Origin: JAJEFO01 sp965208685
Lineage (GTDB): Bacteria > Pseudomonadota > Alphaproteobacteria > Rhodobacterales > Rhodobacteraceae
Assembly: GCA_965208685.1 (NCBI GenBank)
Contig: CBDBPL010000007.1
Location: forward strand, 3,782,001-3,846,000
Direction: 5' to 3'
DNA: 64,000 nt
Part shown: piece after piece, positions 52,986 through 61,704 of the stretch
How positions within the stretch are numbered: position 1 is the first letter of the stretch
Layout of the letters: each line of letters begins with the position of its first letter
Made by a program: the position numbers and the translations under genes
The notes under the pieces: model-generated
The model's database searches: none
What the model was told of the DNA's origin: nothing
Seen by the model: only the letters and a program-made list of their open reading frames with translations

Positions 52986-54507
52986 GCCGGTCTTTCCCTA
53001 CGAATTCGTCCGTGCCCAAGCGGATCGCACCCCCGACGCGCCAGCCGCCGGGGACGGGCGCGAGACATGGGACTACGCCCGCCTGATCGCAAACGTGGAC
53101 GCCTTGGCCGCTGCACTCCAGGAACTGACCGGCAAGTCGCGCCCGTGCGTAGCCGTTTGCGGGAACAATACGCTGGACCACGCGGCCACGGTGCTCGCCG
53201 TTCATGCCTCGGGCGGAATCATCGTGCCTATCAACGCGCGAAATTCGGCTGCAGAGGTAGGCGCACAGATCGCTCGCGTCGAGCCCGACATCATCTTCAC
53301 CGAGGCCAAGACAGCGCATCTCTTCGAAACCTGCCTGCAGGCGAAGATCGCCGGGCAGCCCTTTCGCGGAGCAGGCCACGTCGCCACCGCGCTTCGCTCG
53401 GAGTTCGCCGGCCAGGCGCCTGATTGGCCCGACGTGACTCCGGAGGACGTCAACGGCATCAAGTTCACCGGCGGCACCTCCGGCACGCCAAAGGCTGTGG
53501 AGCAGAGCTTTCGCTGCGTGAGCACCTTGATCCGCACGATGATCGGCGGCTTCGGCTTCGACGCTGGCGACCGTCACCTCTGCGTTGCGCCCATCAGCCA
53601 CGGAGCGGGAACCTTCATGATCCCGATCCTCGCGACCGGCGGCATGAACTACCTGGTCGAGGCGCCAACGCCTGAGCACGTGCTGGCGCTTCTGGAAGAC
53701 GGCACGGGCACAACCACCTTTGTCCCGCCAACCCTCATCTATGCGATCATCGACGCCGCCAAGGGGCGTCGACCGGAGTTTCCCGAGCTGCGTCACGTAA
53801 TTTACGGTGCGGCACCGATGCCACCCGAGAAGGTGGTCGAGGCCAGGACCTTCTTTCGCGGGCGCCTGGAAGCGGTATACGGTCAGACGGAGATGCCGGT
53901 CGTCATGTCCATCCTCATCGCTGACGAAATGGTGGACGACGCCAACATTGCCTCCGCTGGCCGGATCACGCCGCTTTGCGAAGTCAGGATCATGGACCCG
54001 GAGGGCCGGATCCTCGGCCCCAATGAAGTCGGCGAGATTGTCGGGCGCGGCCCGTTGATGATGAACGGCTACTACAGGATGCCCGAGGAGACCGCCAAGA
54101 CCATCGTCGATGGCTGGTTGCACACTGCGGATGTCGGCTATCTGGACGAGCGCGGCTATCTCTTCATCAAGGACCGGTTGCGCGACGTGATCATCACCGG
54201 CGGGTTCAACGTCTACCCGATCGAGGTCGAGGACGCGCTGGTGCAACATCCTGCGGTCCGTGAATGCGTCGTTTTCGGTGTGCCGGACGAAAAGTGGGGC
54301 GAGCGGGTCGAAGCCGCGCTTGAACTGGCGGAAGGAACCGAGACCGGCGAAGAGGAGATCACCGCGTTCGCGAAAGACCTGATCGGCTCGGTCAAGGCAC
54401 CAAAGCGCATTCACATCTCCCCCGATCTTCCGCGCAGCCCGATCGGCAAGGTGGTGCGCACGGAAGCCCGGGCCTGGGCCATGAAGCGCTCCGAGGCGGT
54501 GGCATGA
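52978..54507 (+). CDS. AMP-forming acyl-CoA ligase
   Basis: A 509-residue ANL-superfamily ligase: P-loop FTGGTSGTPKAVEQ, AVYGQTEMP (A5), WLHTADVGYLDERGYLFIKDR (A7) and the lysine in PRSPIGKVVRTE (A10). It activates a carboxylic acid to its CoA thioester for the downstream thiolase and acyl-CoA dehydrogenases. It overlaps its neighbours on both sides (8 and 4 bases). Confidence 0.92.
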   Translation: MTEPVFPYEFVRAQADRTPDAPAAGDGRETWDYARLIANVDALAAALQELTGKSRPCVAVCGNNTLDHAATVLAVHASGGIIVPINARNSAAEVGAQIARVEPDIIFTEAKTAHLFETCLQAKIAGQPFRGAGHVATALRSEFAGQAPDWPDVTPEDVNGIKFTGGTSGTPKAVEQSFRCVSTLIRTMIGGFGFDAGDRHLCVAPISHGAGTFMIPILATGGMNYLVEAPTPEHVLALLEDGTGTTTFVPPTLIYAIIDAAKGRRPEFPELRHVIYGAAPMPPEKVVEARTFFRGRLEAVYGQTEMPVVMSILIADEMVDDANIASAGRITPLCEVRIMDPEGRILGPNEVGEIVGRGPLMMNGYYRMPEETAKTIVDGWLHTADVGYLDERGYLFIKDRLRDVIITGGFNVYPIEVEDALVQHPAVRECVVFGVPDEKWGERVEAALELAEGTETGEEEITAFAKDLIGSVKAPKRIHISPDLPRSPIGKVVRTEARAWAMKRSEAVA

Positions 54508-55745
54508 CGGGCGCTCACATCGTCGGTGTTGCCATGCTCAGGACCGGCCGCTGGATCGACCGATCAGTGCGTGACATGGCCGAGGAGGCGGTCCGCGACG
54601 CCTTGGCAGAGGCAGAGGTCAGTCCCGCCGAAGTTCAGGCCGTCTGGTTCTCGAACACCCGTCAGGCCTTGATGGAGGGGCAAAACTCGATCCGGGGGCA
54701 GGCAGCCTTGCGCGACACGGGCCTGACCGGGGCGGCGATCACCAATGTCGAAAACGCCTGCGCCTCTTCGTCGAGCGGGCTTTGGAACGCGGTCAACGCG
54801 ATCCGGGCCGGTGCCGCGGACGTGACGCTGGTAGTCGGTTCGGAAAAGATGATCTACCCGGACGTCGACAAGGAAACCGTGTTCCGCACGTTCATGGGCG
54901 GAACTGACATTCACAATGTGGAAGAGGCACGCGCACTGTTCCGACGATTGTCCGGCGATCTCGACGAGGGAGCCTCGTCAGAGACCGGAACGCACACCTT
55001 CTTCATGGACATGTATGCCGCTCTAGCAAGGCAGCACATGCGCCGCTTCGGGACGACCGCGCGCCAGATTGCCGCCGCGGCCGCCAAGAACCACGGGCAT
55101 TCGGTTCACAATCCGCTGTCGCAGTACTCCCATGCGATGAGCATAGACGAGGTCCTGGAGGACAAGGCGATCACCCATCCCTTGACACGGTCGATGTGCG
55201 CGCCGGTCAGTGACGGCGCGGCGGCGGCAGTGGTGGTGAGCGACGCCTGGCTGAAGCGCAACGCGCGGCCCGGGGCTGTTTCGGTTCGAGCCTGTGCGCT
55301 ACGGGCCGGTCGGCCGAACAGGGACGCGGAGGACTACGACGGCCATGTCGGTGTGCTGACGGCGCGAGATGCCTACGAAGCGGGCAGCGTTTCGCCCGAA
55401 GACGTGTCTCTGGCCGAGGTCCACGACGCCACCGCGTTCGGGGAGATCATGCAGATCGAGAACCTCGGGATTGTGGCACGCGGCGACGGCGGGCCGGTGA
55501 CCGAGCGGGGCGAGACTGCGCTTGGCGGCCGCTGTCCTGTCAATCCCTCGGGCGGGCTGGTCAGCAAGGGTCATCCGATTGCCGCGACCGGGATCATTCA
55601 ACTGCACGAACTTCTCGCGCAATTGCGTGGCTGCGCAGGGGGCAGGCAGGTGCCGGACGCACGTATCGCCATTGCGGAAAACGGTGGCGGCTTTGTCGGC
55701 GTCGAGGACGCGGCCTGCGTCGTCACCATCCTCGAGGCTGCTTGA
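54504..55745 (+). CDS. Thiolase (SCP-x/acetyl-CoA acetyltransferase-like)
   Basis: A 413-residue thiolase-fold enzyme. NVENACASSSSGLW holds the nucleophilic cysteine (C86), HDATAFGE replaces the typical HEAF, and CPVNPSGGLVSKGHPIAATG and ENGGG follow. The lack of a C-terminal CxG cysteine is characteristic of SCP-x-like thiolases. It would cleave a beta-ketoacyl-CoA, though some relatives are carboligases. ATGA overlap with the ligase gene. Confidence 0.88.
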   Translation: MTGAHIVGVAMLRTGRWIDRSVRDMAEEAVRDALAEAEVSPAEVQAVWFSNTRQALMEGQNSIRGQAALRDTGLTGAAITNVENACASSSSGLWNAVNAIRAGAADVTLVVGSEKMIYPDVDKETVFRTFMGGTDIHNVEEARALFRRLSGDLDEGASSETGTHTFFMDMYAALARQHMRRFGTTARQIAAAAAKNHGHSVHNPLSQYSHAMSIDEVLEDKAITHPLTRSMCAPVSDGAAAAVVVSDAWLKRNARPGAVSVRACALRAGRPNRDAEDYDGHVGVLTARDAYEAGSVSPEDVSLAEVHDATAFGEIMQIENLGIVARGDGGPVTERGETALGGRCPVNPSGGLVSKGHPIAATGIIQLHELLAQLRGCAGGRQVPDARIAIAENGGGFVGVEDAACVVTILEAA

Positions 55746-55757
55746 TTGGAGAAAACG

Positions 55758-56312
55758 ATGGAGAGACTTTCCGGCGCGCCCAAAGTGCTCGATGAAGACC
55801 AGCAACGGCTCTACGACATCATCGCTTCCGGCCCGCGCGGTCGGGTCAGGGGGCCGCTTGCGATGTGGCTCAACTCGCCTGCCTTCTGCGAAAGGGCCCA
55901 GCATCTGGGCGAGCATTTGAGGTTCAACAACCTATTTCCGAAGAAGTGGTCCGAGATGGTCATCCTTCTGACCGCCGCGCATCATCGGTGCGACTATGAG
56001 TGGCGTGTCCATGCCGGAATCGCGGTCCGCGAAGGGCTGCCCGAAGCCCAGGTCGCAGCGATCAAGGCAGGGAAACGGCCCGAGGGCATGGGGCCTGAAC
56101 AGGAGGCGATCTACGACTTCGCCACCGGGCTCTTGCGAGACAGTCGGGTGTCGGACGAGGTCTATTCCGCCTTCGACGCGCACTACGGGGCCAAAGGGAT
56201 CGTCGAGATCACGGGGCTGATCGGGTACTACCAGATCGGGGCGCACTTGCTGAACGCGACCGAATTCCGCCCCGACGACGGGGTGTCGGACTTCGGTCGC
56301 GACCAAGCTTAG
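55758..56312 (+). CDS. Carboxymuconolactone decarboxylase-family protein
   Basis: A 184-residue AhpD/CMD-like protein: WSEMVILLTAAHHRCDYEWRVHAG at the core. The usual CxxC pair has only the second cysteine, so peroxidase activity as in AhpD is doubtful. ATG 55758 has GGAG 7 bases upstream. It ends 4 bases inside the convergent aldehyde dehydrogenase gene. Members of this class occur in many aromatic and alicyclic degradation operons. Confidence 0.85.
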   Translation: MERLSGAPKVLDEDQQRLYDIIASGPRGRVRGPLAMWLNSPAFCERAQHLGEHLRFNNLFPKKWSEMVILLTAAHHRCDYEWRVHAGIAVREGLPEAQVAAIKAGKRPEGMGPEQEAIYDFATGLLRDSRVSDEVYSAFDAHYGAKGIVEITGLIGYYQIGAHLLNATEFRPDDGVSDFGRDQA

Positions 56313-57814
56313 CCCGCGAGGTTGAACATCACCGTCTTCAGTTCGGTGAAGGCCTCAATGGAGGTGAAGCCGCCCTCGCGGCCAAGGCCCGAAGCCTTGA
56401 AGCCGCCGAAAGGCGAATTCGGCATGAAGCTGTAGCCATTGATGCCGACCGTGCCTGCCCGAATGCCCTCTGCCATGCGCCAGGCGCGTCCAATGTCACC
56501 GGTGTACACTCCGCTAGAGAGGCCATAGTCCGAATAGTTCGCGATGCGGATCGCCTCTTCCTCCTCTTTGAAGGGGATCACCGAAAGGACCGGGCCGAAG
56601 ATCTCTTCCTGCGCGATTCGCGCGCCTGGATCGACATCGGCAAAGAGCGTCGGGTTGACCCAGTTGCCCGCCAGAAGAGCTTCGTCCTTCGGGCGGTCGC
56701 CACCAAAGACCAGCCTTGCGCCTTCATTCAGGCCGATCTCGATGTAGTTCATCACCTTGTCAAGCTGGGTCGGGTTGATCATTGGCGCGGAGGTTGTCGC
56801 TTCATCGAACGGGTCGCCGAACTTCACCTTGCCGGTCTGCACTGCGGCGTGACTCAGGAACTCGTCATAAATGTCGCGATGCACCAGCGCCCGGCTGGTT
56901 GTGGAACAGACCTGGCCCGACAGGAACATGTCCATCATGCCCATGACTGTATGCGCCGCCGTTTCCACGCTCTTGGCGTCGGGGAAGACGACCGCGGCGC
57001 TTTTGCCGCCAAGCTCCAAGGTGACGCGCTTCAACCCGTCGGAAGCGAGTCGGTGAATGTGCTCACCGATCTTTCGGCTGCCGGTGAAGGATATCTTGTC
57101 CACACCTCTTTCCGTCACCAAGGCCTCGCCGGACTTGCCATCACCTGTAAGGCACTGGAAGACGCCAGGCGGCAGGTCGGCCTCAGCGATCAACTCACTC
57201 ATCCGGAGGGCCGAGAGCGAGGCATATTCCGATGGCTTCATGATGATGCAACAACCGGCAGCCAGGGCCGGGGCCACCTTCTCAGGGAACTGCAGAAGTG
57301 GCGCGTTCCATGGGGTGATCCCGACAGCCACGCCCACTGGCTCGCGAACCGTCAGGAATTTCAGCGTCACCTCCTCGGTATACTGCGGGTAGGTATGGCC
57401 GATGATCTTGTCGACCCATCCCGCCTGGTGGCGGAAGACGTCCGAGGCGAGGTGACCCGACACACGGTAGAGGCGGCCGAAGGCGATGGGAATGGCATTG
57501 TCGAGCGTCTGGAGCTCGGTCAGTTCGTCGGCGTGGGCAGAAAAGATGTCCGCGATCCTCAACAGCACCTGCGTTCGATCCTTTGCCTTCATCTTCGGCC
57601 AGGGACCCTCGTCAAAAGCCCTGCGGGCAGCCACGACGGCGTCAGCGGCATCCTTTGCGCTGGCCATCTGTATTTCTGCCAAGGTCTCATTTGTGGCCGG
57701 ATTTCGGTGGGCATGGGTGCGCGCGCCCGTTGCATCACGCCACTCGTTATTTATGAAGAGGCCCTTGGGCCGGATGCCAAGCGCATCGCGCTTGCCAAGA
57801 AGCGAAAAGGTCAT
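56309..57814 (-). CDS. NAD(P)-dependent aldehyde dehydrogenase
   Basis: A 501-residue ALDH. ITPWNAPLLQFPEKVAPALAAG binds cofactor, FTGSRKIGEH is the nucleotide loop, LELGGKSAAVVF carries the general-base glutamate, and SGQVCSTTSR the catalytic cysteine (near 300). EEIFGPVLSVIPF is the C-terminal signature. It probably oxidises the aldehyde from the alcohol oxidation step to the acid activated by the CoA ligase. Confidence 0.94.
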   Translation of the reverse strand: MTFSLLGKRDALGIRPKGLFINNEWRDATGARTHAHRNPATNETLAEIQMASAKDAADAVVAARRAFDEGPWPKMKAKDRTQVLLRIADIFSAHADELTELQTLDNAIPIAFGRLYRVSGHLASDVFRHQAGWVDKIIGHTYPQYTEEVTLKFLTVREPVGVAVGITPWNAPLLQFPEKVAPALAAGCCIIMKPSEYASLSALRMSELIAEADLPPGVFQCLTGDGKSGEALVTERGVDKISFTGSRKIGEHIHRLASDGLKRVTLELGGKSAAVVFPDAKSVETAAHTVMGMMDMFLSGQVCSTTSRALVHRDIYDEFLSHAAVQTGKVKFGDPFDEATTSAPMINPTQLDKVMNYIEIGLNEGARLVFGGDRPKDEALLAGNWVNPTLFADVDPGARIAQEEIFGPVLSVIPFKEEEEAIRIANYSDYGLSSGVYTGDIGRAWRMAEGIRAGTVGINGYSFMPNSPFGGFKASGLGREGGFTSIEAFTELKTVMFNLAG

Positions 57815-57983
57815 TTCGTCCTCCGAAACTCGTTGCGGCGAGCATAGATGCTGCAAAGACGGGATCAATATCGGAAAACGACACAATCTTGGGCGCAAAA
57901 GAGGCGCATTGCGCCTTGCGCATGGCCCGCAATCGCAGCACTGTTATGAATTGCGGGAAACGCTTGAGAAAACTGGAAGCAGC

Positions 57984-58781
57984 ATGCTCATCGGATTTGC
58001 TGAATCTGACGGTAAGTCCATCAACAAGGCGACGAAACGCGTCCTGATGATCCTGGCCGAGTTCATCGGCGCAAGGAAGCCCCTTGGGGTATCGGAGCTG
58101 GCGCGTCGGCTGAACATGACGCGGAACATGGTCCATCGCGCGCTTGTCACGCTGCATGAAGAAGGGCTCCTCTTCAAGATCGAGGATACCGGACGTTTTG
58201 TCCTCAGCTACAACCTCGCCTTGTTGCAGAACGCGGCCCGCCCCATGCCGGCGTTGAAGGATCTGGCCCGACCCTATCTGGAGATGATCGCCGACGAGGT
58301 GGGTGAGACCGTGCAGCTGACGGCTCGAAGCGGCGATTTCCAGACCGTAATCGACGGTGTCGAAGGACGAGGACACCTGGGACTTCGGGTCAAGCTCGGC
58401 CGCGCGATTCCGCTCCACCTCTCGGCCGGGTCTCGGGCAATCCTTGCTGCGCTGCCTGACGAGGAAATTGCGGACTACATTGCGCGCAACACGCCCCTGA
58501 AAGGCATAACCGCCCGCAGCCTTGTTACGGAGGACGCGATCTGGGCCGAGGTCGCAAGGGTTCGCGAGCAGGGCCACTCGCGTGCTTTCGGCGATTTCAG
58601 CCCGAACACCGCAGGAATTGGCTATGCCATTCCCGACATCGACGGAAAGCCACACGGCGCAATCGTTGTCGGCGGCCCGGTTCAGCGCGTTTCGCGCGAA
58701 TGGATCGAGGAGGCGCGCAAGCGCATCGCGCCGATTGTGGCTGAGCTTCGCACCGTTGCTGCGCTCTACGAGGTCGTTTGA
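57984..58781 (+). CDS. IclR-family regulator 1
   Basis: A 265-residue IclR protein: N-terminal winged helix (KPLGVSELARRLNMTRNMVH) and C-terminal effector domain (VQLTARSGDF, LHLSAGSRAILAALP, GHSRAFGDFSPNTAGIGYAI). Divergent from the aldehyde dehydrogenase gene and immediately followed by a second regulator gene. Likely controls the island. Confidence 0.92.
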   Translation: MLIGFAESDGKSINKATKRVLMILAEFIGARKPLGVSELARRLNMTRNMVHRALVTLHEEGLLFKIEDTGRFVLSYNLALLQNAARPMPALKDLARPYLEMIADEVGETVQLTARSGDFQTVIDGVEGRGHLGLRVKLGRAIPLHLSAGSRAILAALPDEEIADYIARNTPLKGITARSLVTEDAIWAEVARVREQGHSRAFGDFSPNTAGIGYAIPDIDGKPHGAIVVGGPVQRVSREWIEEARKRIAPIVAELRTVAALYEVV

Positions 58782-58782
58782 C

Positions 58783-59658
58783 ATGGCCGGCCAGAAGACC
58801 GTCGCCACGACCAACAGTTCGACGCGCCACGTCTTTGAAACCATGCGCATCATTTCTCGCAGCGACACGCCGCTTGGACTGAACGAAATTGCGGAGAGCC
58901 TTGATCTTCCGGCAAGCACGGCGCACCGGGCGCTGATGACGCTGGAAGAAAGCGGATTCGCTTCGCGCGTGCGCCAGTCTGCCCGGTTTGAGCCAGGCAC
59001 GACACTGCACCATCTCATCCGGTCAATGGTGGCACAGTTTCCCATCCGGGCCGCCTCCGCAAAGGCACTGAGCGAAATCTCGCGGCAATTCGACGTGACC
59101 ACCAGCCTGAATTGGCGGCTTGGCTGGTCGAGCATGCGTCTCGCCTCCTTCGAGACGGCACACGAGTCCTTCCAGCTCCGGCGCATTGGCGAACTGCGAC
59201 CGCTGCATGACGGGATCGGTCCCTCGGCAATTCTTCTGGCCCTGCCGGAGACTGAGCGCAACCGTTACCTGGATCGGATCCGCGACACGGCTTCGGGAGC
59301 GGGAATCAATGCGGATCGCTTCGAGACGTTTTCCCGACAGATGGCTGATCAGGGCTACCTGGAACTGCCGCCTTCTGACAATCTGGGATCCAACTGGCTT
59401 CTGGGGTTCTACTGGATTTCCGTTCCGGTCCGCCGGTACGATGGCGAAGTCAGCGGGTCGGTCAGTGCCGGATTTTCCATGAACCAGCGAACCGGCGCAG
59501 ATCTCACTGCGGACATCGAACGGGTACGCGGCGCCTTTGCAGGTCTGCAACGCGACCTGGATGCCGACGCCGAGAGTACCCGGACCTGTTTCGACCTTCT
59601 CGAGCCTGACGCGTTCGGGGCCGACAGCAGCCCCTCTCGGTGGAAGCCCGGCACCTGA
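58783..59658 (+). CDS. IclR-family regulator 2
   Basis: A 291-residue second IclR protein with a weaker effector domain: PLGLNEIAESLDLPASTAHRAL is the HTH, while the C-terminal domain (GIGPSAILLALPETERNRYLD) is conserved but with a long tail (about 265-291) of low complexity. It follows regulator 1 by one base. Two adjacent IclR genes suggest response to two signals or heteromers. Confidence 0.9.
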   Translation: MAGQKTVATTNSSTRHVFETMRIISRSDTPLGLNEIAESLDLPASTAHRALMTLEESGFASRVRQSARFEPGTTLHHLIRSMVAQFPIRAASAKALSEISRQFDVTTSLNWRLGWSSMRLASFETAHESFQLRRIGELRPLHDGIGPSAILLALPETERNRYLDRIRDTASGAGINADRFETFSRQMADQGYLELPPSDNLGSNWLLGFYWISVPVRRYDGEVSGSVSAGFSMNQRTGADLTADIERVRGAFAGLQRDLDADAESTRTCFDLLEPDAFGADSSPSRWKPGT

Positions 59659-59718
59659 CAAGGCGCCCATGCCGCTGAAGACTGCGCGTCAAGGATACGC
59701 CGCGCGCGTGCCTGCATT

Positions 59719-59774
59719 CGGCTTGACACGTTCAAAGTTGTATGAAATACGAAATACAACCTGAATTATAGAAC
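59719..59774 (+). promoter_or_regulatory. ribB-operon promoter with shared motif and inverted repeat
   Basis: CGGCTTGACA (59719-59728), then GTTGTAT (59737-59743) with ATACAAC (59754-59760) forming a perfect inverted repeat across 10 bases. CTG (59761) and TTATAGAAC (59766-59774) follow, as at 49015-49075. The repeat is a good IclR operator candidate. Confidence 0.6.
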
Positions 59775-59776
59775 AA

Positions 59777-60442
59777 ATGGAGCGCACATTGAGCTATCCG
59801 GGCCTGAACGGCATTGACGACGCACTCGCCGAGATCGCGGCCGGCCGACCCGTGGTCGTTGTAGATGACGCCGAGCGGGAGAACGAAGGCGACTTCGTCA
59901 TGGCTGCAGAACACGCCACCCCGGAATGGCTGGGGTTCGTCATTCGACACTCCAGTGGCATCGTCTGCACAGCCATGACCGATCATCGTGCCGATGCGCT
60001 GGAACTTCCGCCCATGGTGACGGCGAACGAAGATCCCCGCGGCACGGCCTACACGGTCACCGTCGACGCCGCGGAGGGCAATACTACCGGAGTGTCGGGG
60101 TCCGACCGCGCACGCACCATCAGGCTTCTGGCAGACGCCGAAACGCGGCCTGCCGACTTGCGGCGACCGGGTCACGTGCTGCCGTTGCGTGCACGCGACG
60201 GAGGCGTTTTGGAACGTGATGGCCATACAGAGGCGACCGTCGATCTGTGTCGGCGTGCCGGGCAGCAGCCTGTCGGTCTTCTCGCGGAAGTTGCACGCGA
60301 CGACGGCGAGATGATGCGGCTGCCAGAACTTCTCTTCTTTGCGCGACAGCACAGGCTGCTAGTCGCCTCGATCGCCGATCTGATCGCTTGGCGGCACCGC
60401 CACGACCGGTTTGTTGCCGGACCAGGCGCGCGGCAAGCCTGA
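59777..60442 (+). CDS. ribB: 3,4-dihydroxy-2-butanone-4-phosphate synthase
   Basis: A 221-residue stand-alone DHBP synthase that converts ribulose-5-phosphate into the four-carbon unit of riboflavin. The acidic DDAERENEGDFVMAAEH (about 29-45), HSSGIVC and HTEATVDLCRRAG with catalytic residues are intact. It lies at the head of an acyl-CoA dehydrogenase operon, next to no other riboflavin genes, which suggests extra flavin supply for the flavoenzymes of the island. Confidence 0.9.
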   Translation: MERTLSYPGLNGIDDALAEIAAGRPVVVVDDAERENEGDFVMAAEHATPEWLGFVIRHSSGIVCTAMTDHRADALELPPMVTANEDPRGTAYTVTVDAAEGNTTGVSGSDRARTIRLLADAETRPADLRRPGHVLPLRARDGGVLERDGHTEATVDLCRRAGQQPVGLLAEVARDDGEMMRLPELLFFARQHRLLVASIADLIAWRHRHDRFVAGPGARQA

Positions 60443-60473
60443 GCCAGATGATGCCACGCGAGAGGACCTGAGG

Positions 60474-61688
60474 ATGGACGGATCGCTTGCTCCGAAGTCG
60501 CGACCCGAACTCGACCGCTTCGACTGGACCGACCCGCTGTTGCTCGACACCGAACTTGCCGAGGAAGAGCGGATGATCCGCGATACGGCCCGAGCCTATG
60601 CGCAGGATCAGCTCGCTCCGCGCATCATGTCGGCCTATTCCGACGAGCGGACCGACCGCGAAGTCTTCAACGAGATGGGCGAGCTCGGCCTTCTTGGTGC
60701 CACGACACCTGAAGCCTATGGCGGCGTCGAAGCCTCTTACGTTTCCTATGGCCTGATCGCGCGGGAGATCGAGCGCGTGGATTCGGGCTATCGCTCGATG
60801 ATGTCGGTGCAATCGAGCCTGGTGATGTATCCGATCTATGCCTATGGCAGCGAGGCCCATCGGAAGAAGTACCTGCCCCTGCTCGCATCTGGTGAATGGG
60901 TCGGATGCTTCGGCCTGACGGAACCCGACGCCGGTTCAGATCCGGGCGGGATGAAAACCCGCGCCGAGCCGGTCGATGGAGGCTATCGCCTGACTGGCAC
61001 CAAGACGTGGATTTCGAATTCGCCAATTGCCGATCTCTTCGTGGTTTGGGCGAAATCCACGGCGCACGATGGCAAGATCCGCGGCTTCATCCTCGAAAGC
61101 GGGACCGAGGGGCTTTCCGCGCCGAAGATCGACGGCAAGCTGAGCCTCCGCGCCTCGATCACGGGCGAGATCGTGATGGACGGCGCCTTTGTTCCCGAGG
61201 AAGACCTCTTCCAGGAAATTGAAGGTCTGAGAGGACCCTTCGGGTGTCTGAACCGCGCGCGCTACGGGATTTCCTGGGGAGTCATGGGCGCGGCCGAGGA
61301 CTGCCTTCACCGGGCGCGCCAGTACGGTCTTGACCGGAAGCAGTTCGGACGACCGCTCGCGCAAACGCAGCTGTACCAGAAGAAGCTCGCAGACATGGAA
61401 ACGGAGATTGCGCTGGGACTCTCTGCGTCGCTCCGTGCCGGTCGGCTGCTGGAGGAGGGCAAGCTAGCGCCAGAGACCATAAGCCTGATCAAGCGCAACA
61501 ATTGCGGCAAGGCACTGGAAATCGCGCGCATGTCCCGGGACATGCATGGCGGAAACGGGATTTCGGAAGAGTTTCACGTCATGCGTCACGCGGCAAACCT
61601 TGAAACCGTGAACACTTACGAAGGCACGCATGACGTTCACGCGTTGATTCTCGGGCGCGCGATCACCGGCCTTCAGGCATTTGCCTAA
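60474..61688 (+). CDS. Acyl-CoA dehydrogenase, glutaryl-CoA dehydrogenase-like
   Basis: A 404-residue FAD enzyme: CFGLTEPDAGSDPGGMKTRA (FAD site), KTWISNSPIADLFVVWAK, RKQFGRPL and MHGGNGISEEFHVMRHAANLETVNTYEGTHDVHALILGRA with the catalytic glutamate in YEGTHD. The C-terminal stretch is characteristic of the GcdH branch. ATG 60474 has GAGG upstream. Could be a dicarboxyl-CoA or branched acyl-CoA dehydrogenase instead. Confidence 0.92.
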   Translation: MDGSLAPKSRPELDRFDWTDPLLLDTELAEEERMIRDTARAYAQDQLAPRIMSAYSDERTDREVFNEMGELGLLGATTPEAYGGVEASYVSYGLIAREIERVDSGYRSMMSVQSSLVMYPIYAYGSEAHRKKYLPLLASGEWVGCFGLTEPDAGSDPGGMKTRAEPVDGGYRLTGTKTWISNSPIADLFVVWAKSTAHDGKIRGFILESGTEGLSAPKIDGKLSLRASITGEIVMDGAFVPEEDLFQEIEGLRGPFGCLNRARYGISWGVMGAAEDCLHRARQYGLDRKQFGRPLAQTQLYQKKLADMETEIALGLSASLRAGRLLEEGKLAPETISLIKRNNCGKALEIARMSRDMHGGNGISEEFHVMRHAANLETVNTYEGTHDVHALILGRAITGLQAFA

Positions 61689-61704
61689 CGAAGCGGAGTT
61701 GCCC

